Positions 8,945-17,015 of a stretch of DNA of 64,000 nt are shown piece by piece. Location: contig NZ_JAFBCP010000001.1 in assembly GCF_016907735.1 (NCBI RefSeq), positions 1,798,001-1,862,000 on the forward strand. The letters are read 5' to 3'. A program made the translations under genes and the position numbers. The DNA is from Brevibacterium paucivorans (GTDB taxonomy: Bacteria > Actinomycetota > Actinomycetes > Actinomycetales > Brevibacteriaceae). Each line of letters starts with the position of its first letter. Position 1 is the stretch's first letter. The notes below the pieces were generated by a model. It saw nothing but the letters and a program-made list of their open reading frames with translations, searched no databases and was not told the DNA's origin.

Positions 8945-9622
8945 TCAGAGGGTACGGCTTGTTTGGGTTCCAAGTAAATTCCGTAGCCACGAATCGAGCA
9001 GATCGCTTCCAAGGTCAGTAAGTTCCGGGCCAAGCTGGCCGAACTGAACCGCGTTAATCAGACCAATGAGAGATGTCCAGGCAAGCACCGCACCCGTGGC
9101 GCGCTCAGGCGACATTTCCGCGCCCAGGTCTGTGGCACCTCGGGCGAGTTCTTCTGTAAGTGCGGGTGAGGCAGGTGCCGTCCCGAGGTCGAAGTGGGCG
9201 ACCGTGTGGACGAACAGGGTGAGGACTCGGGTGCCGGGATCGGTAGTGGACTCGGCGGGGGCGGCGTAGTTGGGGACTGGCGTGCCGTACATGAGGGCCC
9301 ACTGGTGCGGGTGGCGTTGCGCCCATTCGAGTAGCGCGTGGGTGAGTGCGTGAAGGCGCGCGTGGGGTGTTGTGGCGGTGTGTGTCGCTTTCTCGACGTG
9401 GTCTGCTACGCGGTTGAAAGATTCGACGAGGAGGACGGTGAGGAGTTCGTCGCGGTTTTTCACGTGTCGATACAACGCTGAAGGGGCGACGCCCATGGAC
9501 CGTGCGACTTCGCGAAGTGACAGTCCTGCGTGCCCATGCTTTTCGAGAAGTCGCGTGCCGTGCGTGATGATGCCGTTGCGCATCTGGGTGCGTGACTCCG
9601 CGTGGGGCTTTCGAGTGGTCAT
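8945..9622 (-). CDS. TetR-family transcriptional regulator (WHG-type C-terminus)
   Basis: 225 residues from ATG at 9622. The N-terminal TetR helix-turn-helix is clear: GTRLLEKHGHAGLSLREVAR, then SMGVAPSALYRHVKNRDELL (residues ~18-60). The C-terminal ligand/dimer domain contains HPHQWALMYGTPVPNY and ends with LGSDLLDSWLRNLLG, typical of TetR_C_33/WHG-type regulators. The start at 9622 has a CACACT -10-like box 6 nt upstream and no ribosome site; an ATG two codons earlier is possible. Two palindromic sites lie in the 112-bp gap to the divergent epimerase gene, so it probably represses itself and that gene. Confidence 0.87.
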   Translation of the reverse strand: MTTRKPHAESRTQMRNGIITHGTRLLEKHGHAGLSLREVARSMGVAPSALYRHVKNRDELLTVLLVESFNRVADHVEKATHTATTPHARLHALTHALLEWAQRHPHQWALMYGTPVPNYAAPAESTTDPGTRVLTLFVHTVAHFDLGTAPASPALTEELARGATDLGAEMSPERATGAVLAWTSLIGLINAVQFGQLGPELTDLGSDLLDSWLRNLLGTQTSRTL

Positions 9623-9655
9623 GTACACAGTGTGGCAAAGGTTGCGGTGAATTTT

Positions 9656-9672
9656 TGTGAACGGTGTTCACA
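9656..9672. promoter_or_regulatory. Putative TetR operator 1
   Basis: TGTGAACGGTGTTCACA, a palindrome with perfect 7-bp arms around GGT, upstream of the tetR start. Confidence 0.75.
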
Positions 9673-9700
9673 ATTGCGGATGGATGGGGTAAGTTAATTA

Positions 9701-9717
9701 TGTGAACGGTGTTCGCT
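9701..9717. promoter_or_regulatory. Putative TetR operator 2
   Basis: TGTGAACGGTGTTCGCT shares the first 13 bases with operator 1, 45 bp away (about four helical turns). It ends 17 bp before the epimerase start and overlaps the likely promoter. Confidence 0.7.
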
Positions 9718-9734
9718 AAATTGTGGAGGGCGAA

Positions 9735-10646
9735 ATGAAGTATTTGGTAGTTGGGTACGGCCAGATTGGGCAGGAGCTTGTTCGGCAGCTAACTGAGCGT
9801 GGGGATCGCGTCACGGTCGTGAAGCGGTCAGGTATGGCGCAGCGCAGGGGAGTCGAGGTTATTCAGGGTGATGTGCGGGAAGTGCTTCCTGAGTTGAGTT
9901 CGGATGGGTTCGACGGGGTGTTTAACTGTATGCACGCGCCTTATAGTGCGCGCGCCTGGCGGGACGTGCTGATTCCGCGTGAGAAACAATTGCTCGAATG
10001 GGCTGGTGGCGTGCCGGTGGTTTTCCCCGAGTCCGTGTATGCGTGGGGGACCGGAGCGCAGGTGCTGAAGGAAGGGGACCCAGTTGAGCCAGCGTCGCCT
10101 TTAGGAGAAGTGCGAGCTCAACTGCTACGTAATCGCGAGGCGTGCGGTGGCAGGACCGTGTCCGTTGTTGCCGCGGATCTCATTGGTCCCACTGCGTCAT
10201 TGGCTGGGGCGGTGTTTCATCAGCTGGTGTTTGATCGCGTGATGAAGGGCAACCGCCCGCTTGGTATGGGTGACGTGAGGGCGCCTCGGAGTATTACGTA
10301 TATCCCCGATCTGGTCCGTGGAATGATGTATGCGGTTGAAAACGCGCATGACCTGCCGTCTGTCGTTCATGCGCCGGCGCTTGATCCGATGTCGCAAGTT
10401 GAGTTGGCTCGTGCGTTTGCGCGCGTGGCTTCTAAGCCCGAGCCGGCCAAGGTGTTCCAGATTCCCTGGACTGTGATGAAGGTGGCGGGCGTGTTTTCGG
10501 AAACCTTCCGCGAACTACACAATCAGAGGTACTTGTGGGACTCGCCGCACGTTCTTCACACAGGGATGCTGGCCGATCTTCCGGTGACGAGCCTGGATGT
10601 TGCTCTTAAGAAATGCGTGTCTGGGAGGGAAGGTGCTTCGCGGTAG
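9735..10646 (+). CDS. NAD(P)-dependent epimerase/dehydratase-like protein
   Basis: 303 residues from ATG at 9735, chosen because GTGGAGGGC lies 5-9 nt upstream. The N-terminal Rossmann motif is VVGYGQIGQELVRQL, a single-domain atypical short-chain dehydrogenase. PESVYAWG sits where the catalytic Tyr region is expected, and there is no complete YxxxK, so catalysis is uncertain; it could be a reductase or an NmrA-like sensor. Divergent from a TetR repressor, with two shared operators between, so it is probably the regulator's target. Substrate unknown. Confidence 0.78.
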   Translation: MKYLVVGYGQIGQELVRQLTERGDRVTVVKRSGMAQRRGVEVIQGDVREVLPELSSDGFDGVFNCMHAPYSARAWRDVLIPREKQLLEWAGGVPVVFPESVYAWGTGAQVLKEGDPVEPASPLGEVRAQLLRNREACGGRTVSVVAADLIGPTASLAGAVFHQLVFDRVMKGNRPLGMGDVRAPRSITYIPDLVRGMMYAVENAHDLPSVVHAPALDPMSQVELARAFARVASKPEPAKVFQIPWTVMKVAGVFSETFRELHNQRYLWDSPHVLHTGMLADLPVTSLDVALKKCVSGREGASR

Positions 10647-10701
10647 GGGCTGGCTATGTTCGTTTGTCTACATGAGTCCGCGGTTTTCCGTGAGCTGTGT
10701 A

Positions 10702-10794
10702 GAGTAACGAGCCGATTTTGGCTCGAAAACGTGAACAAAACGAACAAAAGGGGTGTTTACCCAACGCAGTGACTCGAGTTGTGTTGGGTAAACG
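10702..10794. repeat. Dispersed intergenic repeat, copy A
   Basis: A ~93-bp element found again, inverted, at 49405-49496. The first ~55 bp are about 90 % identical between copies (shared core AACGTGAACAAAACGAAC). The right part is a hairpin: GTTTACCCAAC at about 10755-10765 pairs with GTTGGGTAAAC near 10783-10793. Read on the minus strand, the hairpin followed by a T-rich stretch forms a plausible terminator for the CPBP gene that ends at 10799. Confidence 0.75.
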
Positions 10795-10798
10795 CGCG

Positions 10799-12055
10799 CT
10801 ACGGGTGTTGGCGGTTCGTCGGGTCCGCTGGAGGTTCGAACGACTGCTGAGGGCGCGCTTCAGGTTGGCCCGGCTGAGCTGGGGGCACTTGGCCATGCGG
10901 TTGACCAGTCTGGCCAGACTGAATCTGACCCGGCTGACCTGGCTGAACCTGCTCCGGCTGTCCTTGCGGAGCGTACCCAGGCTGACCTGGCTGTCCCGGC
11001 TGCACGCCCGCTTGACCTGGAGAACCCTGCTCCTGCATTCCATAGGGCACCTGGTCCTGCTTAACAGGACGAACGTGAACGGGGGCCACCGTCTCCACCT
11101 TCTTCCAACGCGCAACAAGCGTCAAAACACCAGCAATGACGAAAAGCGCCACCATGGGGAACAGCATGAACACGCCACCGGAGCCTTCGCCTCGTTCGAA
11201 CGCGTTAGAAATATCGCCAGAGAACAACGCAATGAGGAACATGGTCACGTTGTTCACTGCGTGGACAACGACGGGGGCTTCAATACCACCGGAGAAGTGC
11301 GTGAGTGCAGCCATGACCAGCCCAAACACCGCGTAGTACGCCCACAACCATGGGTCGGAAGCGCCGTGCGCAAGCGTGAACAGGATCGTGGCAACAATGA
11401 CACCAACTACCCCTCCCACGCGCGGGATCCACGAACCAAAGACGCGCGGAACGTAGCTACGGAACATGACCTCTTCAGCTGCGGCCTGAAACGGCGTGGT
11501 CAACACAATGATGAGCAAATACGCCAGCGCCGTACCGTCAAACGTGAACGACGAGTCACCCGACCCCATAATTGCGCTGTTGTCAAAGAGAAATCCGACT
11601 CCCATGTACAGCACGAACAACGGCACCGTACACGCTAGGCTCAACCCCCACCACTTCCAACGCATGCGCGGCAAAACCGAGAACATGCGCGACCACGGCT
11701 GCTTGTGCAAAATCCGGTGTGCGAGCCAAGCAACAAGACCACCCAAAATGAGCGACAGGTTCACCGTGAACAACAACAGCGGCGTGTTGGTGATCTTGCC
11801 GGCCATGGCGTCTTCTTGTGAAATCGCACCAGTCGCGATGTCGATCGCCACTGCAATAATGCCACCCACAACTGACACAACAAAGAAAACAACTATGGTC
11901 GCAATGATCCCCACGAGCCCCATCCACCAGCGGTCGTGCGCGGTGCGGTAATGGTTTTCGAACGGTTCGTTCCGTGGCTCTGGCGCAGGAGTTTCAAACG
12001 GCCCGTTGTGGGGATGAGGAATGTTCGGTGGGGTTTCGCCGTGGGAAGTAGTCAT
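10799..12055 (-). CDS. CPBP-family intramembrane protease-like protein
   Basis: 418 residues. A ~40-residue polar Pro-rich N-terminus is followed by about eight membrane segments (residues ~45-300). The CPBP/Abi signature is present: AAEEVMFRSY (Glu-Glu-x3-Arg), FTLAHG and HAVNN. The C-terminal ~100 residues are a low-complexity Pro-Gly-Gln tail with many PGQ repeats, probably cytosolic and disordered. The family contains Rce1-like glutamic proteases involved in prenyl-protein or bacteriocin processing; the substrate is unknown here. The ATG lies 6 nt after a TATCAT -10 box, so the mRNA is probably leaderless. Confidence 0.85.
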   Translation of the reverse strand: MTTSHGETPPNIPHPHNGPFETPAPEPRNEPFENHYRTAHDRWWMGLVGIIATIVVFFVVSVVGGIIAVAIDIATGAISQEDAMAGKITNTPLLLFTVNLSLILGGLVAWLAHRILHKQPWSRMFSVLPRMRWKWWGLSLACTVPLFVLYMGVGFLFDNSAIMGSGDSSFTFDGTALAYLLIIVLTTPFQAAAEEVMFRSYVPRVFGSWIPRVGGVVGVIVATILFTLAHGASDPWLWAYYAVFGLVMAALTHFSGGIEAPVVVHAVNNVTMFLIALFSGDISNAFERGEGSGGVFMLFPMVALFVIAGVLTLVARWKKVETVAPVHVRPVKQDQVPYGMQEQGSPGQAGVQPGQPGQPGYAPQGQPEQVQPGQPGQIQSGQTGQPHGQVPPAQPGQPEARPQQSFEPPADPTNRQHP

Positions 12056-12061
12056 GCTTTA

Positions 12062-12067
12062 ATGATA
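12062..12067 (-). promoter_or_regulatory. -10 box of a leaderless promoter (CPBP gene)
   Basis: TATCAT on the minus strand, 6 nt before the ATG at 12055. No Shine-Dalgarno is seen. Confidence 0.55.
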
Positions 12068-12134
12068 TCCATTCCCAGGCCGTTGTGTGACGCCAAGCAT
12101 TGGTTGTGCATGACATTTATTCCGCCAGGTGCGT

Positions 12135-12140
12135 TAGTCT
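12135..12140 (+). promoter_or_regulatory. -10 box of a leaderless promoter (Eis-like gene)
   Basis: TAGTCT, exactly 7 nt before the GTG at 12148. A weak -35-like ATGACA lies at 12110-12115. This promoter lies divergently next to that of the CPBP gene. Confidence 0.6.
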
Positions 12141-12147
12141 GAAGTTT

Positions 12148-13434
12148 GTGACCGATTACATTTTTGAGACGTTCAAGCCCACCATCACCGACAACACCCC
12201 AGATGAAAAAACCACCAACTACATTCATGCGGTGCGTGCGGGGTTCCACGACAAACGCGTGTCGGGGGAGAAGCTTCTGCAGCGTGTGAAGCGTGCGATC
12301 GCTGACGATCGCGTGTTCACTGCCGCTTACAGCCAAGAGTCATACGACCACGCGCTGGATTCCGACATCCCAGTCGCGACTTTTGCGCACTTCGAAAAGA
12401 ACGTGAACGTGGGCGGCGGAAAGCTCATTCCTGCTCACCTCATCACATGGGTGACGGTGCGCCCCACCCACCGCAGGCGCGGACTGCTACGTCGCCTCAT
12501 GACCGAAAACCTCTCCAACGCAGCCGACGCAGGTTACCCATTCGCAGCGCTCACGGTCACCGAAGGTGGCATTTACCGTCGCTTTGGTTTTGGTGCAGCT
12601 TCCTGGCTCACGGATCTGGAAGTCGACACGTCACCTGGATTCCAGCTCATCTCCGAGCCTGACCGCCGTGTCGAAATGTGTGATGCGCGGGCCCTGCAAG
12701 AACTCGCGCCACAGATCTACGCAGAGTTCCAAAAGAAGTCACCGGGTGCTATTGGCCGTCAGCAGGCGCTCTACGACTTCGCTGCCGGACACGACATCGA
12801 GACCGGAGAAGCCGACGATGCCGTACGCGGCGCCCTGCACTATGACGAAAACGGAAAGCCAGACGGTTTCGTTTCCTTCAAGCACAAGGCAGGTGATGAC
12901 TGGTCACACGGAACCCTGGAACTGCTTGACTTCATCGCAGTGAGCAACGATGCATACTCGGCCCTGTGGGCATTCCTGGGCGCCATCGACTTGAGCGTGA
13001 AGGTGAAGTTCAACAATGCAGCGCACCAGTCACCTCTGCCATGGCTTTTGACCGACCCGCGCCGTGCCAAGATCGTCAACGAAAACGACGGAATCTGGTT
13101 GCGTATCCTCGATGTGAAGAAGTCGCTCGAAGCGCGCGCGTGGCTGGTTGGTGGCGAACTGACGTTGCGCATCAACGACGACATGGGATTCGCCGACGGC
13201 ACGTACCGCCTGGTGTCCGACGGTCAGGAAGCGACCGTGACCAAGCTGGACGACGGCGAACCTGCCGACCTGGAAATGAACGTTTCTGAACTGGGCTCCC
13301 TGTACCTGGGTGGCGCCGACCCTGTGGTGCTTGCCCGCGCCGGACGCATCACGGAAGTCCGCCCAGATGCGGCCCTGGAAGCTCGGTCGCTGTTCGCGCT
13401 GGAACGCGCGCCGTACACCCCGAACGACTTCTAA
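12148..13434 (+). CDS. Eis-like GNAT N-acetyltransferase
   Basis: 428 residues. Two tandem GNAT folds plus a sterol-carrier-like C-terminal domain are typical of the Eis (enhanced intracellular survival) family. The acetyl-CoA loop is VTVRPTHRRRGLLRRLM at about residues 100-120, followed by GGIYRRFGFGAAS. The protein ends in PNDF; in mycobacterial Eis the terminal Phe carboxylate is the general base, and the Phe is kept here. Family members acetylate aminoglycosides or other amines on the cytosolic side. I chose GTG at 12148 because a -10 box sits 7 nt upstream (leaderless); there is no ribosome site. Confidence 0.86.
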   Translation: MTDYIFETFKPTITDNTPDEKTTNYIHAVRAGFHDKRVSGEKLLQRVKRAIADDRVFTAAYSQESYDHALDSDIPVATFAHFEKNVNVGGGKLIPAHLITWVTVRPTHRRRGLLRRLMTENLSNAADAGYPFAALTVTEGGIYRRFGFGAASWLTDLEVDTSPGFQLISEPDRRVEMCDARALQELAPQIYAEFQKKSPGAIGRQQALYDFAAGHDIETGEADDAVRGALHYDENGKPDGFVSFKHKAGDDWSHGTLELLDFIAVSNDAYSALWAFLGAIDLSVKVKFNNAAHQSPLPWLLTDPRRAKIVNENDGIWLRILDVKKSLEARAWLVGGELTLRINDDMGFADGTYRLVSDGQEATVTKLDDGEPADLEMNVSELGSLYLGGADPVVLARAGRITEVRPDAALEARSLFALERAPYTPNDF

Positions 13435-13482
13435 GCGTGAGGTCTGGACTTTGAGGTCCGTTTAACTCACCGGCTAACAGCA

Positions 13483-13519
13483 CGAAAAAGGAAGCGTGGT
13501 CCCCACGCTTCCTTTTTCG
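13483..13519. terminator. Bidirectional terminator
   Basis: A perfect 17-bp inverted repeat (13483-13499 with 13503-13519, TCC loop) with A5 on one flank and T5 on the other. It can terminate the plus-strand Eis-like gene and the minus-strand ABC operon that converge here. Confidence 0.88.
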
Positions 13520-13540
13520 TTTGCCGGTAGGAAACCTCGC

Positions 13541-13577
13541 CCGAGGTGGGAGGGCCACCCAGCCTGGACCACCTCGG
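13541..13577. repeat. Inverted pair of the CCGAGGT motif
   Basis: CCGAGGTGG (13541-13549) and its exact complement CCACCTCGG (13569-13577) lie 19 bp apart in the convergent intergenic gap. They could form a second hairpin after the ABC permease gene. Confidence 0.7.
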
Positions 13578-13592
13578 CGGTTAACCTACGCC

Positions 13593-16079
13593 CTACCGCA
13601 TTGCCACGCCTTGGGCCGGTTGGGTGCGGGAGGCGGCGATTGCCGGTAGCGCCGAGGCCGCCAGGGCCGCCACGAGCGCCACCACGGCGAGTACCCCAAA
13701 CATGAGCCACGGAATCCCCAGCGGAACCGCGATGCCGTCGGCCGTCAGGAGAGACCGCACGCCGGTCCAGCCGAACAGGATCCCCAGCCCCAGACCAACG
13801 ACCAGTGACGTGAGGGCCATGAGGACCGCCTCGGCCGCAACCATGAACGCCGCCGACCACCGCGACATCCCCATGGACCGCAACAGAGCCGTTTCCCGCT
13901 TGCGCTCCATAGTCGCCAGGGAAAGCGTGTTACCCACGCCCACGATCGAAATGATGACCGAGGTGGCTAACAGTCCCAGCACAATGCCCGTCATGATGTT
14001 GAGGATTTGAGAGAACTGCGCGCGCAGGCTGGCGCCGTCGACGTACGCGATCACGCCGGAGTTTTCCAGCTGAGCCTGGAGCTTGGAAATGTCCTGCGCG
14101 GATGCGGAGTTGGTGACACGCACCCACGTCTGACCGCTCGACTCTTCGAGGCCCAGGTCGGTGACGTCGGCCTTGTTGGCAACAACCGTGTTTGGGGGCA
14201 CGCCTTCGACGGTCTTGAGTGTGAGGCTGACCTTCTTGTCGCCAACCGTGAGGTCGACCTTCTTGCCGTCGTGCTTCTTGGTGTCCGGAGTGTCACGCAC
14301 GTTCACGGTGCCGGGTTCGGGCAGGAAGCGCGTGTCACGTGGCACGTCCTTGGTGGCTTGGTCATGCGTGTCGACGCCCACAACCTGGGTCAGGGAGTCG
14401 TCGTTTTCATCCAGTTGGTGCCCCAGCGGCACGGACGCTTTGGCCTGCACGCCAGGGAGGGTGACGAAGTTGTCCACGGCGTCCGACTTCTTGATGGTGT
14501 CGGCGGTCTTGCCCGAGGTCGATGTCGCCACCACGTCGATAGGGTCGTCCTGGTTGAGTTCGTTGTTGGCGGTGGTGCGGGCGGTCTGCGCCCCCACCAG
14601 GATGGTCGCCACCAAGGTGACGCCCACCAAAAGCGCCGAGGTCGTTGAGGCTGTGCGTCGCGGCGACAGTTTGACGTTGCGTGCGACGAGGCCCAAGGCT
14701 GGGGAGCGGAAGATCGCTTCTCCGGCGCGACCGATCAGGGCAACCATGGGCGGTACGAACACGCGGCTGAGCACCAGAACACCGCTGAAGGCGAGGATGC
14801 CGCCGGGCAGTGCCAGGAGGAGTTCTCCCATGGCGGCGCCTAGAAGGAGCACGGCGACTCCAACCACGGTGAGGAGAGTCCCTACTACCAGACGGATCCA
14901 CGGGAACCGGGAGGCCGGGGCTGGGATGTCAGCGGGTGCCAGCGCGTCGATAGGGGACACGCGCGTGGCTTTGAGCGCGGGCCAGAACGAGGCGATGACA
15001 GTCACGGTGACACCCACGGCCAGTCCGAGAACGGCGGCGAGGAGGGTGAGCGGCGCCAACGCGAAGGTGGGTTGGAAGAAGGCACGTGCGGCCAGTGTGA
15101 GCAGGACCGCGAAGCCCCAGCCCACGAAGACACCGAGGATCGCGCTGATGAGACCCAGGACTGCGCCTTCAGCGAGGGTCGCGTTGCGGAGCTGGGAGCG
15201 GGTGGCGCCAACTGCGCGCAGGAGTGCCAGGGTGCGGGTGCGAGAGGCGACCAGCACCTGGAATGTGTTTGAGATGACCAGCCCGGCGACGAACAGGGCG
15301 ACGATAATGAAGGCGGCGATGAAAGCGACTAGGGTCGTTGCTTCGCCGGTCATTTCCTTCATGCGTTGCTGCACGATTTGGTCAGTGGTGGAAACGTGGA
15401 GGCCGCCGGCTGATTTGGCACCGGTGTCCTCGGTCTTGACGTCCTTGGCGCCGGCCAGTGCTTTCGCGACGGCGTCTTGGACCTGGGCGACGTTAGACGG
15501 GTTGTCGACGAAAACGCGCATGTGGTCGGTGGCGGGGTACAGGTTCGAAACGTCTGTGGCGAAGAACATGGGGACGCTGGATGGAACCTGTGCCAGACCG
15601 GTGATTGTGAAGGTGTGGGTGTCTTCGCCTTCGCCGTCTTCAGAGGGCACGACGAGTTCGACCTTGTCGCCCACCTTCTTGTTCTGTTTTTCCGCCATCT
15701 TCGCGTCGTACAGAAGTTCGCCCTTCTTGGAAGGGGCCTGGCCTTCTGTGATTGAGATGCCGCTGTGCTTTGGCCACACTGAGACGAACGCGAATTCGTC
15801 CGAGGTGGTGAACACGGAGCCTTGGTCGATGATCTGAGTGTCTTTCACGCCGTCTACCGATGCGACGGTCTTCTGGGTTTTGTCCGTCAGATCGTTTTCG
15901 TCAGGGGAGACCAGGAGGTCGGCGCCGGAGTACTGCACACTGAACTGGTCGCGCATCGTGTTGTTAAACGCAGTGAGCAGGCTGACCACTGCAACGACGA
16001 ATGCCACCGACACCATGACGGTGATTCCGGCAGCTACCAGACGCGAACCACCGGAACGAAGATTCGCTTTGACGATCAT
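13593..16079 (-). CDS. ABC transporter permease, MacB/FtsX type
   Basis: 828 residues. An N-terminal membrane segment (~17-38) is followed by a large extracytoplasmic domain (~40-235), then three TM helices of an FtsX core (~245-370), a further TM pair (~400-450), a second extracytoplasmic domain (~500-680) and three C-terminal TMs (~690-820). This is the duplicated 8-10 TM layout of actinobacterial FtsX-like permeases. Its ATG overlaps the stop of the ATPase gene by 4 nt. With the upstream histidine kinase/response regulator it resembles peptide-antibiotic sensing and export modules, but the substrate is not evident. Confidence 0.9.
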   Translation of the reverse strand: MIVKANLRSGGSRLVAAGITVMVSVAFVVAVVSLLTAFNNTMRDQFSVQYSGADLLVSPDENDLTDKTQKTVASVDGVKDTQIIDQGSVFTTSDEFAFVSVWPKHSGISITEGQAPSKKGELLYDAKMAEKQNKKVGDKVELVVPSEDGEGEDTHTFTITGLAQVPSSVPMFFATDVSNLYPATDHMRVFVDNPSNVAQVQDAVAKALAGAKDVKTEDTGAKSAGGLHVSTTDQIVQQRMKEMTGEATTLVAFIAAFIIVALFVAGLVISNTFQVLVASRTRTLALLRAVGATRSQLRNATLAEGAVLGLISAILGVFVGWGFAVLLTLAARAFFQPTFALAPLTLLAAVLGLAVGVTVTVIASFWPALKATRVSPIDALAPADIPAPASRFPWIRLVVGTLLTVVGVAVLLLGAAMGELLLALPGGILAFSGVLVLSRVFVPPMVALIGRAGEAIFRSPALGLVARNVKLSPRRTASTTSALLVGVTLVATILVGAQTARTTANNELNQDDPIDVVATSTSGKTADTIKKSDAVDNFVTLPGVQAKASVPLGHQLDENDDSLTQVVGVDTHDQATKDVPRDTRFLPEPGTVNVRDTPDTKKHDGKKVDLTVGDKKVSLTLKTVEGVPPNTVVANKADVTDLGLEESSGQTWVRVTNSASAQDISKLQAQLENSGVIAYVDGASLRAQFSQILNIMTGIVLGLLATSVIISIVGVGNTLSLATMERKRETALLRSMGMSRWSAAFMVAAEAVLMALTSLVVGLGLGILFGWTGVRSLLTADGIAVPLGIPWLMFGVLAVVALVAALAASALPAIAASRTQPAQGVAMR

Positions 16080-16822
16080 TTGGTGACCTCCAGAAGGGCC
16101 TGGGAAACCTCTTCAACGGTGGGGTCGAAGACCTCGCCGGCGATGTTTCCGTCAGCCAGTAGGACCACACGGTCGGCGTACGCGGCCGCGGCAGGGTCGT
16201 GCGTCACCATGACAACTGTCTGACCCATTTCGGAGACGCATGCGCGCAGAGTCTCTAACACCTCGGTCCCGGAACGCTTGTCCAGCGCGCCGGTGGGTTC
16301 GTCAGCGAAAATGACGTCAGGCTGGTTCACCAGGGCGCGGGCAACGGCCACGCGCTGTTGCTGGCCACCGGAGAGTTCGTGTGGGCGGTGGGTGAGGCGT
16401 TCGCTCAGGCCAAGATTTTCCACGATCGCGTTCTTGAAGTCCAGGTCGATGCTTTTGCGGGCGAGTTTGGACGGGAGCATGATGTTTTCGTCAGCAGTCA
16501 TGGCCGGTACCAGGTTGAACGCCTGGAAGATGAAGCCCATGTGGGCGCGCCTGATGCGGGTGAGCTTGGTGTCGCTGATGCCTGTGATGGCGCGGCCGGC
16601 GAGCGTGACGGTGCCGGAGTCGGGGGTGTCGAGGCCGGCCAGGATGTGCATGAGCGTTGACTTACCCGAGCCGGACGGGCCCATGATCGCGGTGAACTGG
16701 CCGGATTGGATGTCGATGTCGAAGTGGTTGAGGACGGTGAGTTCCGCCTCACCGGTGCCGTAGGTTTTGCTGAGGCCGCGAGCCGAAATCGCGGGGAATG
16801 CTGATGACGTAGATGTGTTCAT
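16076..16822 (-). CDS. ABC transporter ATP-binding protein (LolD/MacB type)
   Basis: 248 residues from ATG at 16822. Walker A GPSGSGKST, Q-loop FIFQAFNLVPAM, signature ELSGGQQQRVAVARAL, Walker B VIFADEPTGALD and switch His MVTHD are all intact. It energises the FtsX-type permease encoded downstream with a 4-nt overlap. I prefer ATG at 16822 (MNTSTSS) over an upstream in-frame start at 16975, because that extension would run through the intergenic hairpin region and has no homology to the family. Confidence 0.92.
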   Translation of the reverse strand: MNTSTSSAFPAISARGLSKTYGTGEAELTVLNHFDIDIQSGQFTAIMGPSGSGKSTLMHILAGLDTPDSGTVTLAGRAITGISDTKLTRIRRAHMGFIFQAFNLVPAMTADENIMLPSKLARKSIDLDFKNAIVENLGLSERLTHRPHELSGGQQQRVAVARALVNQPDVIFADEPTGALDKRSGTEVLETLRACVSEMGQTVVMVTHDPAAAAYADRVVLLADGNIAGEVFDPTVEEVSQALLEVTK

Positions 16823-16945
16823 GTTTCTACTGTCGCTAAGTTGTGTGGCGGAAACATCAGCCTGCGGGATATGGCTTTGTGGGTACGACTCATCCTTGAG
16901 GATGAGATTTGGGTGGGGTGGCGGTTTTGAGGAGTAGTTCAGCTC

Positions 16946-17009
16946 AAACGGCGCAAAGTGAGCGAAACTACGCAATATAATGCGCAGTTTCGCTCGTTTT
17001 GCGCCGTTT
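16946..17009. repeat. Near-perfect 64-bp hairpin
   Basis: Two 29-nt arms (16946-16974 and 16981-17009) around the loop ATATAA. Only three positions differ, and two of these would be G-U wobbles in RNA. It begins 6 nt after the response-regulator stop on the minus strand and lies before the ABC ATPase gene. It may terminate or stabilise the kinase/regulator mRNA. No T-run follows. Confidence 0.85.
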
Positions 17010-17015
17010 CGCCTC

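Noticed and set aside
14161-15837. A long plus-strand ORF opposite the ABC permease gene (and similar antisense ORFs elsewhere)
   Set aside because: It is an antisense frame of a well-supported permease. Its protein is Ala/Arg/Ser/Thr-rich low-complexity with no motif, as expected of mirror frames in GC-rich DNA.
16946-17009. An insertion-sequence end or attenuator
   Set aside because: There is no transposase ORF or target duplication, and no T-run for termination, so I describe it only as a hairpin.
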